From Pollenia angustigena (taxonomy: Eukaryota > Arthropoda > Insecta > Diptera > Polleniidae): a stretch of 64,000 nucleotides of DNA. Under the pieces are notes generated by a model. The model made no database searches. It saw nothing but the letters and a program-made list of their open reading frames with translations, and was not told the DNA's origin. The DNA is taken from the NCBI GenBank assembly GCA_930367215.1, contig OV884058.1, forward strand, positions 108,461,802 through 108,525,801, written 5' to 3'. Within the stretch, counting starts at the first letter, position 1. Each line of letters starts with the position of its first letter. Both the position numbers and the translations under genes were made by a program. Of the stretch, positions 56,677-64,000 are shown piece by piece.

Positions 56677-56929
56677 TTAGTACACATTAATGTTAAGTGT
56701 TAAACGTAGCTATGATTTTGTTCCATTGTTATTTAGAAAGATATATCACTTTGTACGGATGCGTGTAACCTGTTAAATATATTCCACAATAATAATGAAT
56801 TTTTAAGAAAAGAAAACACCATTAAATTAAATAACGAGGCTTACTTTCGAAACCAATAGTTGTTAGTTGTCAATTTGTTTATTCTTTGTCTCCTGAATCA
56901 AGGGTTTTGATGCGATAGGGTCCAAACAT

Positions 56930-57675
56930 GAATTTAGTGTTCTGTAAGCGGAAATCTAGGATATAGAGCAGGCGGCAAACTGGGTGAGGTATTATCGTAT
57001 ATCGGGGGATATACGTTTATTTACTGACAGCATGGCTGTCTTTGCTTCCCTAATGGGTGTCTACACGATATCTAAGTTAATTGTAGAAAGTCGGATGTCT
57101 TTGAATGAGATTGCGAAGCATTCAAGGAACGCTTATATGGATACCAGGGCACTGGGAATGCCTGGGCAATCAGATAGCAGATGAGCTGGCCAAACAAGGT
57201 GGTCGCATTCCAATGGCTCACTGTATGACACTTATCAAGCGCGAGTTTTATAGTATTGTGCAAATGGGGTAGACCTATGAGTCCACCTGCTCCATATCTA
57301 TAGTATGGCCTGAATATGATGTACGGAGAACTAGCTGTCTACTTAGGTTTACCAGGGACAAAATTAGAACAGTGGTGTCAGTTGTGACTAGGCTCTGGCC
57401 GGTGGGGACTCATGCTAGAAGAATGGGTCTGGAATTCAATGACTACTGTAGAAGTTGTCATGATGTGGAGGAAGAGAAGACTGTGCTTCACTTTCTTTGT
57501 CGATGCCCTTAGTAACGGGGCATTGGAGAGGAATGCCTGGGGAAACCGGTGTTTGCCTGCTTCTCTTTATTAGGAAGACGCATTGGTTAAACTTTGCAGT
57601 GACGCCATCTGAGTAAGGATGGGCATTGGCGCTGGGTATCAAAAAGGGACCAATAAAGGACCCATACAAAACAAG
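56930..57675 (+). pseudogene. RNase H-type LINE relic with zinc-knuckle tail
   Basis: Islands: DIRLFTDSMAVFASL (RNase H Asp segment), TISKLIVESRMSLNEIAKHS, then 'GHWECLGNQIADELAKQG'-type sequence spread over two frames, THARRMGLEFNDYCRSC and EEEKTVLHFLCRCP. This is the end of RNase H plus the C-terminal CCHC of R1/LOA/I-type LINEs. Stops and frameshifts are present. The 3' end matches that of 45570-46300. Confidence 0.78.
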
Positions 57676-57819
57676 CAAATTTAAAAAAATGAGCTCAAAT
57701 ACTTTCCATATTTGAGACCTGTTTGCTATTTAAAATAAGCAAAATCAACCTATTTAATTAATAAAAATTTCCCGGGAATTTTTTCCCTTTACTTACATTT
57801 TTCCTATTGAAATTCAGTA

Positions 57820-57930
57820 GCAAAAATGTAAAAAGAGCACAGCCGAATATAGTACTTTAATTTGTTTTTCGTACAAATAAAACAAACTTATTGCCAATTT
57901 TACCAAGTTCAGTTATATTACGGCTTATTT
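57820..57930. repeat. Inverted TATACCC-family fragment and a solo MITE end
   Basis: 'cacagccgaatatagtactt' is the complement of the GTGCTATATTCGGCTGTG block. 'gccaattttaccaagttcag' at 57893 is one end of the small MITE family seen at 61181 and 61685. Confidence 0.55.
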
Positions 57931-57970
57931 GACGTTTTGGTCTTGCATCTTCAGATGCCGCCAATCCTTG

Positions 57971-58857
57971 CACTGAAAGAATTTTCTTCGCAATACCAAT
58001 GAATTTTGACATTAATCCCATGAAAAATTGCATTAAAAAGGAACCTATGCAGCGCTTCGTTGGATCAATGAAACCTGTTTCATTAAAAGGATTTAATGAA
58101 ACATTACATTAGATCTATGAATATTATTCATTGGATGAACACTTTCAATAAAGTAAAAATTTTTTTTTTTGATTTTTTTATTATTTTATTTTTTCTTATT
58201 TTATTTTATTTTTTACTTTTTTTCTGTCTCTGGCGGGAATCGATCGCGCAACCTCGATGCGGATAGACTAGCGTACTACCAGCTAGTCTACCGGGGCAGT
58301 GTAGTTTTTGGATAAAAAACAATGTTTTTACTCAATTAAGAGCGTAAATATGAGATTAAATTGTCCATAATAACAATAACAACGTTGATTGAAAGTGTAT
58401 TGAAAGTTTTTGTTTCATTACTATAATGATATTTTTATTGTCATAATGAAAATTTAAATTAATGAAAGCATTATTGAGATATGTTGCTTTTATAAAAAAA
58501 TTTTTTGATTTCATAAATTTAATGGCATGCATATAACATTAGATGTATGAAATTATTAAATCTTAGATTTTTTAATTAACAATTAAACATTTTTTTAAGG
58601 AAACTATAATTTTGTATTCATTTATGAATATAGTTATGCTTGTATATTGTTTTTTCATGTTCCCAAATAAAATTTTATGTTTAACTTGGACAAATTTAAG
58701 TTTTCATATATCCAATGAAAATTTTTAACGTAATTACGAAATCCAAAATCATTATAACTATGAAATTCCATTTAGACAATGAAAATTTTCATTTACCCAA
58801 GGAAATTTTTTTAATGAAAATGATTCATTAAATATATGGAGCATTTTTCTTTCAGTG
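57971..58857. mobile_element. 887-bp MITE with CACTGAAAGAA ends, carrying a SINE
   Basis: CACTGAAAGAATTTT and (reverse) CACTGAAAGAAAAAT form the ends. The interior is full of AATGAAA/TTTCATT motifs. No clean target duplication. A tRNA-derived SINE (58165-58302) is inserted. Related ends occur at 22308-24323. Confidence 0.65.
58165..58302 (-). mobile_element. tRNA-derived SINE, minus strand
   Basis: The same head as 47629: GCCCCGGTAGACTAGCTGGT, box B TCGATTCCCGCC, then a long A-rich tail (AAAAATAAAATAAAATAAG). It lacks an acceptor stem. Confidence 0.75.
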
Positions 58858-58859
58858 TG

Positions 58860-60115
58860 GGACTTGGAAATAATGTAAACTGAACATGCCACAGGATCTC
58901 TAGCGATCGTGGCTGAAAAAGTTGTATTGCTTAACGAAAAGAACTTAACAAGTAATAGAGTTTTGACCGAAATCTCCCACTGTGCACAGGCATAAAATAA
59001 AGAGATGTTGTTTTAGGAAAATGCCAACAACGGCTTTCTTCCAGTATAAAAATGCTTATTTAAAAATTACCTATAATTTAAAGAATTTCAAATACATTTT
59101 TCCCCATTTCATGCAAAAAAATAAAGCAATTAGTACTTCCCACAGTGAGATGTAACTAAAGGCTAAGAACAGCTTCTAAACGTTTCTTGTTTGACAGCAT
59201 CAACAGACGTGCAAATAAGATAAATGCATATAAGCGATAAATACTGTTTTATTTCTTCAACATAAATGATAAGGACTGCTTTCAAAATGCTTAACTTAAA
59301 GAAAGTCTTAAATAATTTAATATTTTTATAACAATTTACCATAATTTCTCTGCAAAAGTTTCATTCATATTCATTTACCTGTAAAGAAAAAGAAAATAAA
59401 ATATTTAATTTTTCCAAGATTGAAGTATGAATAATTGTTTGAAATTTGATTATTTTAAAGATGAGATTAAATTATAAAAATATTTTTAAAACTAAAAATT
59501 TACTGACATTTTTCCTGTAATCCCTTAAAAAAATAAAATAGTAAACATGTGTTTATTTTTGCATATTTTATTTCATATTATTTCCCATAAAGTATTTAAT
59601 CCCCTACTATACCCTTCACTACCGGTGAAAGGAGTACATTTAAGTTTTCAATCTGTTTGAACTTCCCTGCGGAAAATTTGTGTCAATTATAATAAAAAGG
59701 AAAGAATTCTGATAGATAAAAAACAAGACATATAACTGTTATGGTGATAAAGTGTTTAAAGTTTAGTTACTTCAGAGGAAAGGTAATTGACACGAAAGGG
59801 TAGTGGCTGATTCTCTTTTGTTCTATTACTTTATATGAAAGGGATCCATCATATTAACATGGTTCACTCGGGACAATATCTGCGACAGAAATTATTTAAA
59901 TCAAAACTGAATGCGTCTATTTAGGTTATTGCAATGACCTGTTACAAAGTGCCAAAAATATGCCATTTAACCCCCTCTTAGGAAATCGCCATGTTAAAAC
60001 AAGTCCCATTGATATAAAATGTTAGAGCTAGGGCCGCTCCCTAACAATTTAGAACTGTAACAACTGACAAGTTAGGTGTTACTTCTCCTTCCCCTAAAGT
60101 TTATACAATATTATA
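58860..60115. other. Unassigned sequence with dispersed-repeat fragments
   Basis: 'tatacccttcactaccggtg' at 59610 and 'ccctgcggaaaatttgtgtc' at 59663 echo 42.4-42.9 kb. Nothing else recognised. Confidence 0.4.
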
Positions 60116-60149
60116 CAATATACAATATTATTTAGGAGAGTTAATTTAA

Positions 60150-61061
60150 ACATGTCCGTCTGTCCATGTGTATCAGAGAACTGCAAAATCACCATTTTTC
60201 TTGATTTATTCATACGCTAAAATTTACATTAACTCTATGCCTGCAAAGCAAAGTTCAACGTTGCTAATTTTGACATCGTTTTGTACACATTTGATTTGTG
60301 CATGTGTGAGTTTTTTATTGAAAGTGCTTTGTTTGCATTTATTGTTGCGTACGCAACAACAAAAATACCCAAAGCCAAAAGACAAAAATTCTTGCGCTTT
60401 TGCATTCAAGTAGTCATTGTCCACTCGATAAGCCAATGACGAACTAAATTGGTATGAGCACATTAACAGCAATAACAACTTTAACAACAACAAAACATTG
60501 TCTTCTATTTCTATGGAAATTGTTTGTTGTTGCTTTTCTTCAATTTTTTTTTCTTGTACTTCATAGCGACTGCTGAATGCCAACATGAGTAATGATTGCT
60601 TGATTTCTGGCTTTTTTGTTTGTATTTTTTTTCTTTACCAAAGCAATCATTTTCGGACCGAACAAACAAACATCTTTAATAAAAAACGAAGCTAACGATG
60701 GTATAAACAACAAAGCACGATGTGCATTATTTGAATGACTGCAAATCAGCAGCAAATGTTTGCGGATGCGCAAGTTTGATTGTATGACCGCAAGCGAGTG
60801 TATTTGTTGGTGTTCATTTAATGCGATTTTTTTGCAATCGTACAAAGCCGTTCTCTGATGTGTATGTTAAAATAAACTTTCCAAATACCCCAGACATGTT
60901 TGGGACTAAGTTTTTATATGTTCTTATAACATATAGTCTGGAATACATTGCAATAAACAGTCAGCCCGATCGGTTCATAACTTTATTGTTGCCCTTTCAC
61001 ATTAAGTAAGTTTAGTAAAATATTTTAACATTAAAATTAAAAAACAATTGGTGTCCGCACC
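60150..61061. repeat. TATACCC-family copy hosting nested hAT insertions
   Basis: 'catgtccgtctgtcc' (60151) continues after the hobo-like element as 'ttaaaataaactttcc' (60866) and 'cagcccgatcggttcataac' (60961). It continues again after the hAT MITE at 62466. The block order matches the reverse complement of no other copy, so it lies in the CCGTCTGTCC-first sense. Confidence 0.6.
60174..60857. mobile_element. 684-bp hobo-like hAT MITE with 8-bp target duplication
   Basis: The left end CAGAGAACTGCA equals the hobo TIR; the right end, reversed, is CAGAGAACGGC. Perfect duplications ATGTGTAT lie at 60166-60173 and 60858-60865. The interior has no transposase. The truncated sister copy is at 9823-10220. 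High similarity to hobo is claimed only for the TIR. Confidence 0.9.
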
Positions 61062-61180
61062 TAGGGTAGCCAGATTTTAAATTCGGAAAAACAGTACATT
61101 GAATACAAAAAAACAGTACAACCAAGAAAAAAACAGTACATTTTTTTGACGAAAACATAACCATTTGCTTTAATTAGTAA

Positions 61181-61295
61181 CCCCCAATTTCACCAAGTTC
61201 AGCTGTAATTAACTATCAGTTCAAGCTGTCAAAACATATTGTAAGCTGGAAGTTAAAGTAATAGTTAGTTTTAACTGAACTTGCTGAAGTTGGGG
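61181..61295. mobile_element. 115-bp hairpin MITE, TAA duplication
   Basis: TIRs CCCCCAATTTCACCAAGTTC and (reverse) CCCCAACTTCAGCAAGTTC, flanked by TAA on both sides. Confidence 0.75.
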
Positions 61296-61684
61296 TAAAT
61301 ATTTTAAACTTCTGATTGAATATGCAACAACAATTATATTAGGAAATACACTTAAAATGTTTAACGTCAACGGAATTATTTCCATTTTATGGCATTTCAT
61401 AAATATATGAAACTACTCCATTTGCGTTTAAAAAGCCAACACCACAAACGAAGCATTTGGCCAGGAAAACCATAACAGTGCTGTAAGCCATATAAAAAAG
61501 GCGAAAAGCCTTACTTAGCTCAAAACAATTAACTCATTGATTGTGTAAGTATGATTTTCTTTAAACATATTCGTATTTAAAGCAATTTTCACTACACACA
61601 TAGTTGCACAAATCATATAGAATTTTAGAAAATGTTTTTTTCCTAAATTAATTTTCCAATTTAAAAAAATTTTTAAATTATTTA

Positions 61685-61789
61685 CGGCTAATTTTACCAA
61701 GTTCAGCTATAATTAACTATACTAAAACAATAGGTTTTTTGTCTTTTATAATGAAAGTTAATTAAACCTGAACTTGGTGAAATTGGCCA
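61685..61789. mobile_element. 105-bp hairpin MITE, TTA duplication
   Basis: TIRs GGCTAATTTTACCAAGTTC and (reverse) GGCCAATTTCACCAAGTTC, flanked by TTA at 61682-61684 and 61790-61792. Same family as 61181-61295. Confidence 0.78.
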
Positions 61790-62465
61790 TTAATCTATAA
61801 AATCCAAAACAAAAATATAGTTTGGTTTATTTTTATTTCACAAAATCTGGAAATATTTAAAATCAAGTGCAATTGAAAACGATGAATATTTTCAATAAAA
61901 TTTTTGTAAAAATTAACTTATCTTTTTCTTATTTCAGTAGTTTAGGTAAAGAAAAGTGGTCCTCAAACGTATTAGGTATTTTTAAAAATTTTTAACACGG
62001 AGAATTTTCCAAATTTTTTGTTTTCAATTTCACCTGAATTCGATTTCCAGAACATGCCCGAAAATTAAAAAAAGTTCTAAATTAAGATTTTATTTTTGTC
62101 TTTCTCAGGTGTGGAAAGGGAAAGACTATTGGCAGAGGTAGCCATAAAATCATAACAACATGAAAATATACCACCGCTACGAGCCACCCATTATAATTTA
62201 GATTTCTACTGTGTATTTATGAGAAAACAATGACCACAGCGTTAAAACCCTTATTATTTTAGAACTTTTTTTTAACACAACATAATTTTTGTAAGCTAGT
62301 ACTTGTAAATATAGATTGAGCAAAAAACAGTACAAAAAACTGTACAAAGTGTAAAAAACAGTACATTTGCGTACTGTTTTAGGAGTTGTGCATAAAACAG
62401 TACAATTGCAAAAAATCAGTACATGTACTGCTTAAAACAGTACGTAGGGCAACCCTATCCGCACC

Positions 62466-63048
62466 ATATAAGCTAATAGCCAAAGCTTGTCTAAAATTTG
62501 CTTTGTACATAAGGTATTTAGGGAACTGAAGATTAACCAAATCGTTCCATCGCATCACTGGTCCCCGTAAAAATATTATCCAGGAGTTAGGATTTTGACA
62601 CAATAGCGAGCGTAAAAAGCATCCTAGAAATTTGAGTCGATTATTCTTAATATGTTAACCTCAGTTTATATTGAAAATTAGCCAAGTCAACCAATTAATA
62701 TACCAGATCCACATACAAATTTTCTTTTCCTCATAAGGATGCGATCAGAAGAAAAGGACTTAAATGTCTTATTTTTGCTTATATATTCTCTATATGTATG
62801 ACGTATTTAGCATTTACAATGGGTTCAAAAGGTTAATTATTTTACCTATTTTCATTCATTCCTTCTTATCATCATAGCCCGGGGTGGGTGAAAGCTTTCT
62901 ATGATTTAACATATTTCACCTCCATTATCGTTTTTTTTTAATAAATCTGCACTCAGTTCCTTTATTATCAATTTTGAATTTGACTGGTTCTAACTTCCTG
63001 ATTTTCAAATAAAAATTTTTGTTTCGTTTGAATTTACATTAATGTGGT
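62466..63048. other. Unassigned sequence
   Basis: The first part continues the host repeat of the hAT element. The rest shows no gene or paired repeat. Confidence 0.35.
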
Positions 63049-63175
63049 GTTTATAGAACACGAGCGCCTTACTCGTCCGTTCAACTTACATTTAAAACAA
63101 AAACAAATTTCGAAATTTTGTTTTTGTTTTAAATGTAATTTGAACGGACGAGTAAGGCGCTCGTGTTCTATAAAC
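63049..63175. repeat. 127-bp near-perfect hairpin
   Basis: Arms of ~63 bp beginning GTTTATAGAACACGAGCGCC pair with one mismatch and one indel and essentially no loop (centre TTTCGAAA near 63112). The core is GC-richer than its surroundings. GAACACGAGC, CGTCCGTTC and TTACAT occur in the same order at the 5' end of the LINE near 6973-7019. Confidence 0.9.
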
Positions 63176-63464
63176 TACACATAAATCAACAACAATAAAA
63201 AAACTCAAATTTGTTTTTATTTTCAATACAAATTTCTAAACGGAAATGTTTATTTTAATTTTAAAAACAGGCAGTTAAATTAATTTAAAATTTAAGCCAA
63301 ACATTTTAAAGTTCTTATTAACATCTAATTTGTGAGCTTCAAATATTAGTACCGATTCACACGCATCAGATTTGTAGCGTCAAGTCTTGAGTTTTGGAAA
63401 AGAGAATTAAAAGGTTTACAGACCAGGGTTGTCAGATTTTTTTTAACTCCATCGTCAAACTGGA

Positions 63465-63782
63465 TCAATAAATTTTAATAAAAATTCCAAGTTGTAAAAT
63501 TCCTTCCCTCAGTGAAAATAATTAAATGAAAATTAAATTTGAAGAACTCAAGCCTAACTAAAGAACATCAAAAATTAAAAATTAACAGTTCAACTAAAAT
63601 CAAAATTGTTCTTAAAAAATAGCTATGGCACAAGCTCTAATGTTTACATTTGTACTTTAATTTGTACAAATAAAATGTCGACGAAAGTGGACAAAAAAAA
63701 ACATAATAAACAAATGTATTCAGCTTTTCAAGACAAAGTCTTGACAGAAAGAATACGGAAAAAACAGAGAAAAGGAGGCAAC
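63465..63782 (+). repeat. 565-bp-family repeat, truncated by an inserted hAT-type element
   Basis: 'aattccttccctcagtgaa', 'ctcaagcctaacta', 'gcacaagctctaatg' and 'aagacaaagtcttgacag' match 11832-12090. The sequence stops matching at 63782, where the 12-kb copy continues 'ggcaatgtaatttg'. Confidence 0.75.
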
Positions 63783-64000
63783 CAGTGATGCCAACTTAGT
63801 GCTTTTGGCACTCTATATGGTGCTTTTTGATGCCTCAAAACGCCAAAATTTTATCCATAGTGCCAAACTTAGAAAAAGCACTAACTTGGTGCTTTTTCAA
63901 TTTTTCGTTAGTGCCTTTAGTGCTTTTTACAATATTTATTTTTTGTACCATTTTTTAAAACTTCGATTATATAGATGATGATTTAGATGAGATTTGCTAT
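63783..64000. mobile_element. Left end of a hAT-type element, cut by the window edge
   Basis: It starts CAGTGATGCCAACTTAGTGC, with the CAGTG beginning usual for hAT TIRs. It is followed by repeated TTAGTGCTTTT and TGGTGCTTTTT subterminal motifs. It sits in the 565-bp-family repeat; the preceding octamer is GAGGCAAC. The right end lies outside the window. Confidence 0.65.

Larger units (their letters stand above)
61062..62457. mobile_element. 1.4-kb hAT-like element with 8-bp duplication and AACAGTACA subterminal repeats
   Basis: The ends are TAGGGTAGCC and (reverse) TAGGGTTGCC. Perfect duplications TCCGCACC lie at 61054-61061 and 62458-62465. AACAGTACA or close variants occur about three times within 90 bp of the left end and about seven times within 140 bp of the right end. 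No transposase ORF. Two small MITEs are nested inside. Confidence 0.9.

Overview
The window is eukaryotic, A+T-rich and almost entirely repetitive. I see no host protein-coding gene, no rRNA and no authentic tRNA. The mix of elements points to a dipteran insect, most likely a calyptrate fly: a hobo-type 12-bp terminal repeat, Tc1, mariner and pogo relatives, insect-type CR1-group, RTE and RNase H-bearing LINEs, and a dispersed 'TATACCC... GTCCGTCTGTCC' repeat of a kind common in flies. The species assignment is inference. The region is either intergenic or heterochromatin-like, or lies inside a very large intron.

Layout. 0.6-9 kb: arrays of a short double-palindromic repeat containing TATCGATA. 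They are split by an apparently intact 5-kb CR1-group LINE (2029-7018, minus strand) and by a 770-bp TTA-flanked MITE. 9.8-21 kb: decayed DNA transposons (a truncated hobo-like MITE, and a Tc1 transposase relic split by a MITE), another TATCGATA array, an RNase H-type LINE relic split by a hAT-like MITE, and tandem and head-to-head copies of a ~565-bp repeat with a tRNA-like core. 22.3-24.3 kb: a terminal-repeat element containing a dead mariner-group transposase. 26.2-32.5 kb: a long-terminal-inverted-repeat element with an 8-bp target duplication. A second, essentially intact LINE (27065-31860, minus strand, 8-bp target duplication) sits inside its internal 161-bp tandem repeats. 33-37.5 kb: 20-24-bp satellites with a 279-bp higher-order duplication, split by a pogo-like MITE. 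38.5-48 kb: simple degenerate repeats punctuated by MITEs and hairpins. 48-64 kb: RTE and RNase H LINE relics, many copies of the TATACCC repeat, hAT, hobo and TTA MITEs nested in one another, a near-perfect 127-bp hairpin, and the start of another hAT-type element at the right edge.

How the parts relate. The only plausible working coding units are the two LINEs, each with ORF1 (nucleic-acid binding) and ORF2 (endonuclease plus reverse transcriptase). In the second LINE, ORF1 and ORF2 share one frame and are separated by a single UAG in the context CAA UAG CAA UUU. ORF2 has no AUG before its endonuclease domain. This suggests stop-codon readthrough, or a disabled single-ORF element, and it is the most interesting single observation here. 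Everything else is non-autonomous or decayed, but nested insertions and target duplications give a clear relative order of events at several loci.
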